Positions 26,328 to 35,601 of a stretch of DNA of 64,000 nt are shown piece by piece. The notes under the pieces are model-generated. The model searched no databases. It saw only the letters and a program-made list of their open reading frames with translations, and was not told the origin of the DNA. The translations under genes and the position numbers were made by a program. This DNA is from JAIBDK01 sp965261915 (GTDB taxonomy: Bacteria; Pseudomonadota; Gammaproteobacteria; Arenicellales; Poriferihabitantaceae), in the NCBI GenBank assembly GCA_965261915.1, contig CBDHDW010000013.1, positions 434,001-498,000 on the forward strand, given 5' to 3'. Position 1 is the first letter of the stretch, and every line of letters begins with the position of its first letter.

Positions 26328-27014
26328 ATGTCGATACAGGCGATGATTCTTGCTGCGGGTAAAGGTGAGCGACTCCGACCGCTCACGGAAACCCTTCCCA
26401 AGCCACTGATTGATGTTGGAAACGCGATGTTGATTGAACATCATCTCATTAAACTCGCCAATTCAAACTTCACCAATATTATTATAAATGTTTCCTATCT
26501 ATATGAATTGATAGAAAATAAATTAGGTGATGGTCGACAATACGAATTGAACATTTCCTACTCCCGGGAAATTGGCGGAGCATTTGGAACTGCAGCTGGA
26601 ATCGCGAATGCGCTTCCCCTGTTTAACAGTGATAGCTTGCTGGTGATAAACGGTGATATATACACTGATTACAACTTTGCCAATATTTCAATTGCGGATA
26701 ATTCATTAGCGCACCTGATTCTGGTTCCGAATCCTCCCCACAACCCTTTGGGCGACTTTGCGTTTAAGAATGGCAATGTGACAAATGACAAAAACGAGGG
26801 AGAAAATTGCTGGACATTTTCAGGAATTGGCTGTTATCGAAAAGAAGTATTTGATGATTTACCGGCAGATACTCGTGAATTAGCTCCGGTGTTACGTGAT
26901 CTGATTGATAAAAATCAGGCAACTGCAGAAATACATGATTCGTTATGGATTGATGTTGGCACAATTGAACGGTTGGAATCTGCCCGAATTGCTGCAGTTG
27001 ATTCCAAATCGTGA
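26328..27014 (+). CDS. murU: N-acetylmuramate-1-phosphate uridylyltransferase (MurU-like)
   Basis: A 228-residue sugar-nucleotide transferase: AMILAAGKGERLRPLTETLPKPL is the nucleotide-binding signature and VINGDIYTDY carries the metal-binding aspartate. Diverging from lptD is the characteristic place of the amgK-murU pair, which salvages cell-wall MurNAc to UDP-MurNAc. Here only about 110 bases separate lptD and this gene, so amgK is missing from its usual place. It is convergent with lipB with a 2-base gap. A more general nucleotidyltransferase role cannot be excluded. Confidence 0.82.
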   Translation: MSIQAMILAAGKGERLRPLTETLPKPLIDVGNAMLIEHHLIKLANSNFTNIIINVSYLYELIENKLGDGRQYELNISYSREIGGAFGTAAGIANALPLFNSDSLLVINGDIYTDYNFANISIADNSLAHLILVPNPPHNPLGDFAFKNGNVTNDKNEGENCWTFSGIGCYRKEVFDDLPADTRELAPVLRDLIDKNQATAEIHDSLWIDVGTIERLESARIAAVDSKS

Positions 27015-27016
27015 AG

Positions 27017-27634
27017 CTAATTCTGTCCAGTCAATAAATTGAAATGTCGGATTAAGCGAGATCGAAAACCATGCTGTACTTGCTGAATCGGTATATCCTT
27101 CCGATAATTCGAAACTTGTGTGACTTCCATATCAGCCCGTCCGCAAGTCACGATTGACTCAAAAGGCGATAGATCCATATTCACATTTAGGCTCAAACCG
27201 TGATAGCAGCAGCCTTTTCGAATTCTGAAGCCCATCGCCGCTATTTTTTTTCCATCGACATAAATTCCTGGCGCACCTTTTAACCGTTCTCCCTGAATAC
27301 CGTAATCTCTGAGGCATTCGATACACAGCGTTTCAATGGTTTGGACCAGGGATTTCGGGCCTATTCCCAGGCGTTTGATATCCAATAGGAAATATACAAC
27401 CAGTTGACCGGGACCATGATATGTCATCTGACCACCGCGATCTGAGTGAATAACCGGAATATCGCGGTGCATGTCACTAACAGGCTCATAACAACTCGTG
27501 CCTTGAGTAAAAACAGCGGGATGTTGAAGAAACCATATCTGGTCTTCGCTGCTTTGGGATCGGTTGTCGGTAAATGCCTGCATATTTTTCCAGACAGACA
27601 AATACTCCTGCGTACCCAGATCAAGTAGATTCAA
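27017..27634 (-). CDS. lipB: octanoyl-[ACP]:protein N-octanoyltransferase
   Basis: A 205-residue LipB. It moves octanoate from acyl carrier protein to lipoyl domains, the first step of protein lipoylation. Motifs: HSDRGGQMTYHGPGQLVVY, GAPGIYVDGKKIAAMGFRI with the active-site lysine, HGLSLNVN, and the catalytic cysteine in VTCGRAD. Last gene of the minus-strand dacA-ybeD-lipB run. lipA, which usually follows lipB, is absent here because murU comes in from the other direction. Confidence 0.94.
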   Translation of the reverse strand: MNLLDLGTQEYLSVWKNMQAFTDNRSQSSEDQIWFLQHPAVFTQGTSCYEPVSDMHRDIPVIHSDRGGQMTYHGPGQLVVYFLLDIKRLGIGPKSLVQTIETLCIECLRDYGIQGERLKGAPGIYVDGKKIAAMGFRIRKGCCYHGLSLNVNMDLSPFESIVTCGRADMEVTQVSNYRKDIPIQQVQHGFRSRLIRHFNLLTGQN

Positions 27635-27663
27635 AATGAAAGCAAATCTATGTGACGACGCGG

Positions 27664-27948
27664 CTAAATGACCATGACGACATCTGGATGGGCAGACAAT
27701 TTGGTAAATAACGCATCCATTTGAATCTTGTCTTGAGCCGTGATTTTGCAGCTGTAGGATTGATACTTGCCTTTTCTGCTTTGCTTTGTGTTAACCGAGA
27801 GCACATCCTCTGCAGGGATGTCTTTTAATAAAACGTCTTTAACGAATTCCAGATTATTTTCATGATGATTGAGAAAAATTTTCACCTCGATCTCGCATGG
27901 AAACACCATTCCCTCCGGTCGTTTCACTGGTTCTTTCTGGTGGGGCAT
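27664..27948 (-). CDS. ybeD: YbeD/DUF493 family protein
   Basis: A 94-residue ACT-like protein (FPCEIEVKIF near residues 16-25, RKGKYQSYSCKITAQ, TKLSAHPDVVMVI at the end). The family is conserved between dacA and lipB, as here, and its role is unresolved; a regulatory link to lipoate metabolism has been suggested. The start follows the dacA stop by 6 bases. Confidence 0.88.
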   Translation of the reverse strand: MPHQKEPVKRPEGMVFPCEIEVKIFLNHHENNLEFVKDVLLKDIPAEDVLSVNTKQSRKGKYQSYSCKITAQDKIQMDALFTKLSAHPDVVMVI

Positions 27949-27954
27949 GATGTT

Positions 27955-29154
27955 CTAAAATATTAGCTGTTTTAGTGAATCGAGCAACTGTGAATACCAC
28001 GGACCTTCACCGTAGCCCTGGTTAACCTGCAGCGGAGCCTTGAGAACGGGAACAGAATCGTATTTGACTTCAATCCAGCCTGCCTGAGTATTTTCTGAAA
28101 CCGGCGCTTCCAGACTATCGGGTAAATCGAGTGCCGCTGATAACAGATCTTTCTTACCTTTCGGATAGATAATAGCCAACGGTTTTGAAACACCAATACT
28201 GGCTTCAGGTTGTGTACCCATCCACAATGGAATCGACTTAACCTGATCTCCCGGGCTGTACACGACCAACCCATCATAGGCTCCATATCCATATTTCAAC
28301 AACGACTGAACCTCATTGGCGCGTGCAGTCCGGCTTTCTGAACCCGTTACCGTGGCAACGAATCGAATACCGTCTCGTTTCGCGGTACCGATCAAACAGT
28401 ATCCCGCATTTTTGGTGTAGCCTGTTTTAATACCATCAACAGTAGGGTCTCTGGAAAGCAGCAGGTTTCTGTTACCCTGGGTAATTTCATTATAGGTATA
28501 TTCCGGAACGGAATAGTACTCGTATAATTTAGGAAAACGGCGAATTAATGCAATGGACAAAATGGTCATGTCTCTTGCTGAACTGTAGTGGTTTTCAGCG
28601 GGTAAACCACTGCTATTGATGAAGTTGGAGTTTGTCATTCCCAATTTCGATGCTGTCAGGTTCATCCTTGCGGCAAAACCCTCTTCCGTCCCACCAATGT
28701 GTTCTGCCAGTGCCACTGCCGCGTCATTGCCTGATTGAATGATCAATCCTTGTATGAGCTGTTCGATTGTAACGTGGGTGTCCACCCGGATAAACATTTT
28801 GGAGCCACCTGTCTTCCAGGCTTTTTCGCTGACGTATACCTGATCCTGCATTTTTACTTCGCCGTTCCCCAAAGCCTCGAATACCAGATAACTGGTCATC
28901 AATTTGGTTAGACTTGCAGGCTCAATTTGTACCTCAGCATCTTTGCTGCCGAGAATCCAACCCGTTTCAAAGTCGGCCAAAATCCAGCTTTTAACATCCG
29001 GTGACGGCAAAGGAACTTCCGCTCGGATCGTTTCTGGAATATCGATTAATGTTGAAAACCCCGTTGTCGGTTGTCCGAAAAACAGGGTCAATCCGAGATA
29101 CACGGAGATACATACGGATACGACAGATTTCTGTTTGGTTGGATATTTCTTCAT
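27955..29154 (-). CDS. dacA: D-alanyl-D-alanine carboxypeptidase (PBP5/6 type)
   Basis: 399 residues from the ATG at 29154 (an in-frame TTG seven codons upstream is less likely). Signal sequence at about 10-35, then the serine-peptidase motifs SLTK, SGN (QSGNDAAVALAEHIGG) and KTG (DGIKTGYTKNAGYC). The C-terminal beta domain and the amphipathic tail (WYSQLLDSLKQLIF) anchor it to the periplasmic face of the inner membrane. It trims the terminal D-Ala of peptidoglycan stem peptides. Follows rlpA and precedes ybeD. Confidence 0.95.
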   Translation of the reverse strand: MKKYPTKQKSVVSVCISVYLGLTLFFGQPTTGFSTLIDIPETIRAEVPLPSPDVKSWILADFETGWILGSKDAEVQIEPASLTKLMTSYLVFEALGNGEVKMQDQVYVSEKAWKTGGSKMFIRVDTHVTIEQLIQGLIIQSGNDAAVALAEHIGGTEEGFAARMNLTASKLGMTNSNFINSSGLPAENHYSSARDMTILSIALIRRFPKLYEYYSVPEYTYNEITQGNRNLLLSRDPTVDGIKTGYTKNAGYCLIGTAKRDGIRFVATVTGSESRTARANEVQSLLKYGYGAYDGLVVYSPGDQVKSIPLWMGTQPEASIGVSKPLAIIYPKGKKDLLSAALDLPDSLEAPVSENTQAGWIEVKYDSVPVLKAPLQVNQGYGEGPWYSQLLDSLKQLIF

Positions 29155-29227
29155 ATCTGGATTGATTTTATGCAAGTTGCTATTGTGACGTATTGTGAGG
29201 GTTAGTGTAATCCATCGATATTAATCA

Positions 29228-30091
29228 TTACTTAACAAGAACCAGACTATTTTGCTCCAGAATGACATCCAGTTTTTTCATTGAGTTCAGAGCGCTGTCA
29301 ATATTGTCGAATGGCCCTACTCTAACCCGGTAAGGTGGGTTTCCCGAAAATTGCTGCTGATTGGACAAGGGGTATACAGGAAACCCTGCATTACTGAGGC
29401 GTTTTCTCATGGTCATAACATTACTCTCATCGTTGTATGCCCCGATCTGGATAAAATAGGAATCGGTCGTTCCTCCAGCGGTACCAGACTGGGTTTGATA
29501 CTCGGTTTCGGGTTCTGACGATTGTTCTGAGTTGCTGCCAACGGCCAATACAGACGGATCGATTGCCGCGATTGTAACTTTACCGGTACCCGCGTTCGCG
29601 ATACCGATTTTGTGCGCAGCTGCATACGATAAATCAATAATTCGGCCATGCAGAAAAGGCCCTCTATCATTAACTTTTACGACGATAGTCTTAGCATTTT
29701 CCAGAGAAGTGACGCGAACATAGGTTGGTAGCGGTAAGGTCGGATGAGCGGCAGTCATCTTCCAGATATCGTAAGTTTCACCACTTGATGTCCGTCTGCC
29801 GTGGAATTTCTTGCCGTACCATGACGCAATGCCGGTTTCTGTAAATCCCGTTGAAGATTTTAGGGGGATGAATTGTTTACCAAGTGCGGTATAGGGTTTG
29901 TTGCCAGTTTTGCTGAGCGGCTCTGCCTTGGGAATGGCATCCGGAATGGAGTCGTAGTCCCTTGTTTCATCAGGCGGGCTATCTCCGCCATAATATCCGC
30001 CGTCACTTTTTTTTGTTTTACCGCCGCCGCAAGCGGATAGCAGCAGGCAGAGCAATATAATTAACCACGGCTTGGACTGTATGCGGGGCAT
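29228..30091 (-). CDS. rlpA: septal-ring lytic transglycosylase RlpA
   Basis: A 287-residue lipoprotein: basic N-terminus, hydrophobic LIILLCLLL and lipobox LSAC. The double-psi beta-barrel domain (about 90-180) contains GIASWYGKKFHGRRTSSGE and VKVNDRGPFLHGRIIDLS, with the catalytic-type residues of RlpA. A C-terminal SPOR domain (about 210-285, SYFIQIGAYNDESN) binds glycan strands stripped of peptides. In Pseudomonas RlpA cleaves such strands at the septum. Its ATG follows the mltB stop directly. Confidence 0.93.
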   Translation of the reverse strand: MPRIQSKPWLIILLCLLLSACGGGKTKKSDGGYYGGDSPPDETRDYDSIPDAIPKAEPLSKTGNKPYTALGKQFIPLKSSTGFTETGIASWYGKKFHGRRTSSGETYDIWKMTAAHPTLPLPTYVRVTSLENAKTIVVKVNDRGPFLHGRIIDLSYAAAHKIGIANAGTGKVTIAAIDPSVLAVGSNSEQSSEPETEYQTQSGTAGGTTDSYFIQIGAYNDESNVMTMRKRLSNAGFPVYPLSNQQQFSGNPPYRVRVGPFDNIDSALNSMKKLDVILEQNSLVLVK

Positions 30092-31084
30092 TTATCTTAT
30101 TGCGAGAATTTCCCGGGATAATTCGGTAACCGCCATGGCGTAATTGGTGCTTGGGTTGTAACGGGTAATGGCATAAAAATTATTGTATGCAATAAAATAT
30201 TGTTTTCCATCTTCCAGTGTTAACGAAACCAACGCAGCTTTCTCACTGCCGTTTTCAGGGTTAAAGTTGATTCCCGCGTCTACAAATCCATCTCGGTAAT
30301 AATTTAATTTGGCTTTCTTGCTGACCCACGATTTCGCCTGTTCCGGCAGCGCATCGTTGACCGCTGCAAATATAACCTGATCTTTCTTCCAGCCATGAAC
30401 CGTCAGATAATTGGCAACACTACCGATGGCATCTGCCGTTTCATTAACCAGATCCCGTTTTCCATTTCCATTGAAATCTACCGAATACGCTTTGTAACTG
30501 CTTGGCATAAATTGCGGAATCCCGATTGCGCCGGCAAACGAGCCTACAACCGAATCCGCAGAAATACTTTCCTGGCGTGTCATATTCAAAAAAGTTCTTA
30601 ACTCTGCGGTAAAAAATTTGCTTCTTCGTGGATAAGCCGCGGACAGCGTAACCAAACTGTTAAGAACGCTTTTATCCCCGATACGTGTGCCGTAATGTGT
30701 TTCAACACCGATCAGCGCAACAATCACTTCTGGTGGAACGCCGTATTCCTGCTGAGCTCGGAGAAGAATTTTTTCGTAGGTGTTCCAGAATTTTACGCCC
30801 AGACTAATGCGGTTATCATTGATGAAAAGATTGCGGTACTTATACCAGGGAAGCGCTTCCCATTGTTTAGCCATCAGTTGGATGGTCTTATTGTCGATAC
30901 TTGCGCCTGACAAAATTTTGATTAGTTCTGATTCAGGATATCCATCCTCAGAGGACATGGTTGAAACCAGGTTCTTTAGCACGGGATAATCGTCAACATT
31001 GAGCGCTGATACTTGAGGCGCGACCATCAAACTACCGACCAGCAGCGCGGTACGTAGAGGCAGAATACGATCTTTAATTGGCAT
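30092..31084 (-). CDS. mltB: membrane-associated lytic murein transglycosylase B
   Basis: 330 residues, family GH103. The signal sequence (LRTALLVGSLMVAPQVSA) has no lipobox cysteine, so the mature enzyme is probably soluble in the periplasm, unlike E. coli MltB. The catalytic Glu lies in VALIGVETHYGTRIGDKSVL; SFAGAIGIPQFMPSSYKAY and DFNGNGKRDL (the EF-hand-like calcium loop) are also present. It cleaves the MurNAc-GlcNAc bond with formation of anhydroMurNAc. Its start overlaps the rodA stop by one base. Confidence 0.93.
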   Translation of the reverse strand: MPIKDRILPLRTALLVGSLMVAPQVSALNVDDYPVLKNLVSTMSSEDGYPESELIKILSGASIDNKTIQLMAKQWEALPWYKYRNLFINDNRISLGVKFWNTYEKILLRAQQEYGVPPEVIVALIGVETHYGTRIGDKSVLNSLVTLSAAYPRRSKFFTAELRTFLNMTRQESISADSVVGSFAGAIGIPQFMPSSYKAYSVDFNGNGKRDLVNETADAIGSVANYLTVHGWKKDQVIFAAVNDALPEQAKSWVSKKAKLNYYRDGFVDAGINFNPENGSEKAALVSLTLEDGKQYFIAYNNFYAITRYNPSTNYAMAVTELSREILAIR

Positions 31085-32172
31085 TAACGTTTACCTGGAA
31101 ATGGTTTGTTTTTTGAAATACTCATTAAAATTCCAAAACCTATCATTAGGGTTACCATTGAAGTGCCTCCGTAACTGAGTAATGGTAAGGGCACACCAAC
31201 CACCGGTAATATGCCGGATACCATACCGATATTAACGAAAACGTAAAAGAAAAACGTCGCAGACAAACCGCCAGCTAATAATCTTGAGTAAGTATCCTGG
31301 GCGTAAAAAGCAATCATCAATCCGCGAATAACCAAAAACAAATAAAGTCCGAGCAGGATGATTACGCCAATTAGGCCAAATTCTTCAGCGTATACGGCAA
31401 AAATAAAATCGGTGCTCCGTTCTGGAATGAACTCAAGTTGTGACTGAGTCCCGGCAAGCCAGCCTTTTCCTTTAACTCCTCCGGATCCAATGGCAATGAT
31501 TGATTGAATGGTGTGATAGCCCGCGCCCAGTGGGTCCGACCAGGGGTCAAACAAGGTTAAAACGCGACGCCTTTGATAGTCATGCAGAACAAATACCCAC
31601 ATTATCGGAGCCGCTGACAGCGCGAGGAAAACGACTGTCACAATCAGTTTCCAGCTCACACCAGCAAGAAATATAACGACAATTCCCGTTAACGCGATTA
31701 ACAATGCTGTACCAAGGTCCGGCTGTAGTATAACCAATGCACTGGGAACCAGTATCACCAGTAGTGCCAACACCAAAAAAACCGGCCTTGGAGGAAGCGG
31801 CGAACGAGTTAGAACCCACGCAACCATCATTGGTATCGCAATTTTCATTATTTCTGCGGGCTGAAAACGAAACAATCCAAGGTCAATCCAGCGTTGAGCA
31901 CCTTTTCCGATGATTCCCACGGCAAGTACGACAAAAAGCAACCCTAGCCCTGCCAGATATAGATGCATTGACCAACGTGCCAGGGAGGACGGTGGAATGC
32001 GCGAAAATAGAAGCATCAGCAGGAATGCAAAGCCCGCGCGGATTCCATGTTTGTTAAGTTGGTCAATGTTTTCGCCCCCTGCGCTGTATAAAACCACCAG
32101 GCTAATCCCTACGAGCATGAGGATAACCGTTAAAAGCGGATAGTCGATATACGAATGCGTTTCAGAGTTCAT
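31084..32172 (-). CDS. rodA: peptidoglycan glycosyltransferase RodA
   Basis: 362 residues with about ten transmembrane helices, SEDS family. Landmarks: KGAQRWIDLG, FQPAEIMKIA, LQPDLGTALLI, GSGGVKGKGWLAGTQSQLEFIPERSTDFIFAVYAEEFGL and VGVPLPLLSYGGTSM. RodA polymerises lipid II during lateral growth together with PBP2. It overlaps mrdA by 4 bases and mltB by one base. Also called mrdB. Confidence 0.95.
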   Translation of the reverse strand: MNSETHSYIDYPLLTVILMLVGISLVVLYSAGGENIDQLNKHGIRAGFAFLLMLLFSRIPPSSLARWSMHLYLAGLGLLFVVLAVGIIGKGAQRWIDLGLFRFQPAEIMKIAIPMMVAWVLTRSPLPPRPVFLVLALLVILVPSALVILQPDLGTALLIALTGIVVIFLAGVSWKLIVTVVFLALSAAPIMWVFVLHDYQRRRVLTLFDPWSDPLGAGYHTIQSIIAIGSGGVKGKGWLAGTQSQLEFIPERSTDFIFAVYAEEFGLIGVIILLGLYLFLVIRGLMIAFYAQDTYSRLLAGGLSATFFFYVFVNIGMVSGILPVVGVPLPLLSYGGTSMVTLMIGFGILMSISKNKPFPGKR

Positions 32173-34106
32173 CCGTTGTCCGCAATGGATAGCGGGGATT
32201 GGCTATCCCTTATCGGATAAACCGTACTGTCTTCGCCGCCTTCGGGTTCTTCTTCAGGTTGATTTTGTAAAGGGAGTCTTTGGGTTAAGTAGTAATTTAT
32301 CAGTTTACCGGCTATAGGTGCTGCTGTTCGACTGCCGCTCCCGGCGTGCTCGACGACCACTGCGATGGCAATTTTCGGGTTGTCTACCGGGGCAAAGCCG
32401 ACGAATAAAGAATGATCCTTGTGGATTTTTGCTGTGTTTTCTTCATCATAAGTCTGGTTTTGAGCGATGCTCTTAACCTGGGCTGTGCCAGTTTTTCCAG
32501 CCATTTCATAGCTGATTCCGTGGGATAACCGCCGTGCGGTTCCTCGTTTTCCATGAACCACATCCCGCATACTGGAAATAACCTGTTCGTAAAAATCATC
32601 CTGCCGGAGTTTTTCTTCACCAATTAATTTAGGCTCAATGGGTTCACGAATTTGGCTTTGCGGATGTTCAACTGCGGAAAGGAATTTTGGCGTAATCTTT
32701 TTTCCTCTATTCGCTAGCGTTGCTGTGGCTGCGGCAAGCTGTAACGGTGTTACCAGCATATAACCCTGCCCTATTCCAGTAATGACAGTTTCACCTGGAT
32801 ACCATGGTTGTCCTCGAACTGATTTTTTCCATTTGCGAGAAGGCATCAGCCCAGAAGGTTCGCCGAGCAGATCGATTCCCGTCTGTTGACCAAAGCCAAA
32901 TCGGCTCATACCTTCGTGCAACCGGTCAATTCCCAGCTGTTTGGCCAAACGATAAAAATAGACATCGCAGGACTGGACAATACTGTCATGACCATTCAGT
33001 AATCCATGCCCGGACTTTTTCCAGCATCGATAACGATGACTGTGGCCTGGCAAGCTGTACCATCCTGGACAGAAGCTTTTAGTGTTATGACTTACGCCAT
33101 TTTCCATTCCCACCAAAGACATGAATCCTTTTATGGTTGAACCTGGTGCATATCGCCCGTACAGGGCTCGGTTTAAAAGCGGCCTGTTAATTGATGCACG
33201 TAGTTCAGAATAGGCGTTTTTGCTTATCCCGTTTACAAACGAATTTGGATCATATGCAGGGAAACTGGCAAAGGCCAACACCTCCCCTGTTTCCGGTTCG
33301 ATCGCAACAACAGACCCTTCAAAACCTTCCAGCGCTTCGACACTTTTCCTTTGAAGTTCAATATCCAGGCTAAGGTGGATTGTTTTGCCCGTATCAGGCG
33401 GGGTTTGCTCAAGCTGTCGCACAATTTTCCCGTGGGCGTTTGTTTCTACTCGAGTGACACCGGAGGTCCCTAACAATACATCTTCATAGTAAGCTTCTAT
33501 CCCGTTCTTTCCAATGTACTCCATTCCTCGATAGACTTTATTGTCGATGGTTTCCAGGTCGTCTGTGCTAATCCTGCCAACGTAACCGACAACGTGAGAG
33601 CTGAGCTCCGCCTGGGGGTAATAACGCTGCAGCCTGGCCGTGAGTTCTGCGCCTGGATAGCGATGTTGGTTAATTGCCAATACCGCTGCTTCAGCTTCTC
33701 CGAGGTTGGCTTTCAAGGTTTGCCGTTCAAAGGATGGTCGCTTTTTCAATAATGCCTGGAATTGCTCAATATCTGCCTGGGTTAATTCAATAAATTGGGA
33801 TAGCTCATCCAGTAGACCGTTCATATCCTCTACTTTGTCAGGCAGAATTTCGAGGTTATAGACTCGGAAATTTTGAGCCAATGCAACACCGTTTCGATCG
33901 TATATCAATCCCCTGACTGGAGGCAGCGAATACAGATCGATCCGATTATTCTGTGCTAGGGTGGAGAATTTTTGATACTGATAAATCTGCAAATAACCAA
34001 GACGCCAGACTAATAAAGCTAGCAGAACTACGACGGTTGCAATGAGAAACAGGATTCGCCCATGGATCAATCGACTTTCATTGAGATAGTCTCGTATAGG
34101 TATCAT
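32169..34106 (-). CDS. mrdA: penicillin-binding protein 2 (elongation transpeptidase)
   Basis: 645 residues: an N-terminal transmembrane helix (about 20-42), a pedestal/dimerisation domain (PPVRGLIYDRNGVALA) and the transpeptidase domain with SxxK (PGSTIKGFM), SCD in the second motif position (QSCDVYFYRL) and KTGTAQ. It cross-links new glycan made by RodA. It overlaps mreD at the start by one base and rodA at the end, so mreD-mrdA-rodA are translationally coupled. Confidence 0.95.
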   Translation of the reverse strand: MIPIRDYLNESRLIHGRILFLIATVVVLLALLVWRLGYLQIYQYQKFSTLAQNNRIDLYSLPPVRGLIYDRNGVALAQNFRVYNLEILPDKVEDMNGLLDELSQFIELTQADIEQFQALLKKRPSFERQTLKANLGEAEAAVLAINQHRYPGAELTARLQRYYPQAELSSHVVGYVGRISTDDLETIDNKVYRGMEYIGKNGIEAYYEDVLLGTSGVTRVETNAHGKIVRQLEQTPPDTGKTIHLSLDIELQRKSVEALEGFEGSVVAIEPETGEVLAFASFPAYDPNSFVNGISKNAYSELRASINRPLLNRALYGRYAPGSTIKGFMSLVGMENGVSHNTKSFCPGWYSLPGHSHRYRCWKKSGHGLLNGHDSIVQSCDVYFYRLAKQLGIDRLHEGMSRFGFGQQTGIDLLGEPSGLMPSRKWKKSVRGQPWYPGETVITGIGQGYMLVTPLQLAAATATLANRGKKITPKFLSAVEHPQSQIREPIEPKLIGEEKLRQDDFYEQVISSMRDVVHGKRGTARRLSHGISYEMAGKTGTAQVKSIAQNQTYDEENTAKIHKDHSLFVGFAPVDNPKIAIAVVVEHAGSGSRTAAPIAGKLINYYLTQRLPLQNQPEEEPEGGEDSTVYPIRDSQSPLSIADNG

Positions 34107-34600
34107 TAGCGGATCCCCTTTTTATGGCGTAACTGTCGCAATAAGATGTAGATCACTGGCCACAGAAGCGCAGAGGTTAAAGCAGATTGCCAATAGTGGA
34201 GGGTAACCGTTGAACCCGAAATGATTTGAGCAATCCAAACGGTTATTCCGATATCGACTGATGCCACCATGAATACGATAATACATTGTTGCCATAGATC
34301 GTACAAGCGAAGCCGGCGGTGTGCAGATACAGCAATCAGGGCAACAAATGCTTTAGCGATGGCGTGCTGCCCGAGAATTGAGTAATAAAGAATGTCCAGT
34401 ATTAATCCCATGCACCATCCCCAGCCTACGCCGACACGCTGTGGTAAGGCAAGGCTCCAGTAGAATAATACCAGCAGAACCCAATCTGGTTTTGCGAATT
34501 CCATCCATTCCGGATATCTGAGCAGATTTAATATACAAGCAATGGTTAAGGTGATAACGATCGCTAGCACCGGGGATGTTGAATTATTCGAGCGTGCCAT
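34106..34600 (-). CDS. mreD: rod-shape-determining protein MreD
   Basis: 164 residues with five or six predicted transmembrane helices (VLAIVITLTIACILNLL near the N-terminus), the usual size. Part of the elongasome linking MreB filaments to PBP2-RodA. It overlaps mreC by 17 bases and mrdA by one. Confidence 0.88.
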   Translation of the reverse strand: MARSNNSTSPVLAIVITLTIACILNLLRYPEWMEFAKPDWVLLVLFYWSLALPQRVGVGWGWCMGLILDILYYSILGQHAIAKAFVALIAVSAHRRLRLYDLWQQCIIVFMVASVDIGITVWIAQIISGSTVTLHYWQSALTSALLWPVIYILLRQLRHKKGIR

Positions 34601-35450
34601 TTTCCTGCTCGTTCAGATGAGGTGGCCGTGGGTTGCTGATGTAATCCGTATTCCACAATAGCAAAACCTCTTTGGTAAACCCGATTTTTGCCGTCGTCTC
34701 TGCAGTTATCTTTAGAAAAGCCTCGTTCGCATCTTTTACCACGTCGGTGACAATGGCGACTTGATACCCCATGGGAAATCGCCCACCGATTCCCGAAGTT
34801 ACCAGCAGATCGCCATTTCGAATATCCGCTTGCGCTTCAAGGTAAGGTACTAAAATCCGGTCAGCTTTGCCGGAGCCATGCACAATAGTGCGCAGACCAT
34901 TTCGTTGTACTTGTACCGGTAAACCGTGGCTGGCATCGGTTATGAGCGTGACAACACTGCTACGGTAACCGGCCTTGGAAACTTGTCCAAGGACACCGTC
35001 GGGCGAAATCGCCGGTTGCCCGAGGTAAACGCCTGATTCAATTCCGCGGTTGACGATAATGGTTTGGTTAAAGGGTTCGACACCAAAATTAACCATTTCT
35101 GACAGGATCACTTCATCGCTCGAACGTCGGCTGGATGAAAGCAGCTTTGCTAATCTTTCGTTTTCTTTCTCAATGGATTCGAAGCGCTGAAGTTTTGCCT
35201 CCAGCACAATCTGCCGCTGTTTTAAACGCTGGTAATCATCGTGCAGAGACTTATCAGGGTAATACTGGTCCAGCGTTTCAGAGAGGGTTTGCGGGAGCCT
35301 GATTATATTTTCGACAGGTATATTAAGGACGGAAAACACGACACGGACTGGTTTGATCAGTTGGCTTTTATGATCGACGATCATCAGTCCAATGGAGAGG
35401 ACAAGCAGAACAGAAAACCGGAAAAATGGAGATCCCTGACTATTGCTCAT
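34584..35450 (-). CDS. mreC: rod-shape-determining protein MreC
   Basis: 288 residues: an N-terminal membrane anchor (FSVLLVLSIGLMIVDH), a coiled coil around residues 65-110 (LKQRQIVLEAKLQRFESIEKEN in part), then the beta-rich periplasmic domain with GQPAISPDGVLGQVS, HGLPVQVQRNGLRTIVHGSG and SGIGGRFPMGYQVA. MreC activates PBP2. Shorter than the E. coli protein, as in many non-enteric gammaproteobacteria. Confidence 0.93.
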   Translation of the reverse strand: MSNSQGSPFFRFSVLLVLSIGLMIVDHKSQLIKPVRVVFSVLNIPVENIIRLPQTLSETLDQYYPDKSLHDDYQRLKQRQIVLEAKLQRFESIEKENERLAKLLSSSRRSSDEVILSEMVNFGVEPFNQTIIVNRGIESGVYLGQPAISPDGVLGQVSKAGYRSSVVTLITDASHGLPVQVQRNGLRTIVHGSGKADRILVPYLEAQADIRNGDLLVTSGIGGRFPMGYQVAIVTDVVKDANEAFLKITAETTAKIGFTKEVLLLWNTDYISNPRPPHLNEQENGTLE

Positions 35451-35601
35451 GATTTTTCCGGGCAGTCAGCATTGCCTGCAGCACCGATGCGGTTTACCGC
35501 TGAAAATAAGTAAAGAATCTGGGTTGCGGCAAAGGCGTGTAAGTCCCCCATCCTCTTTGATTCAGGTACGAATAGATTGACCGATAATATTATTTGCCAA
35601 A

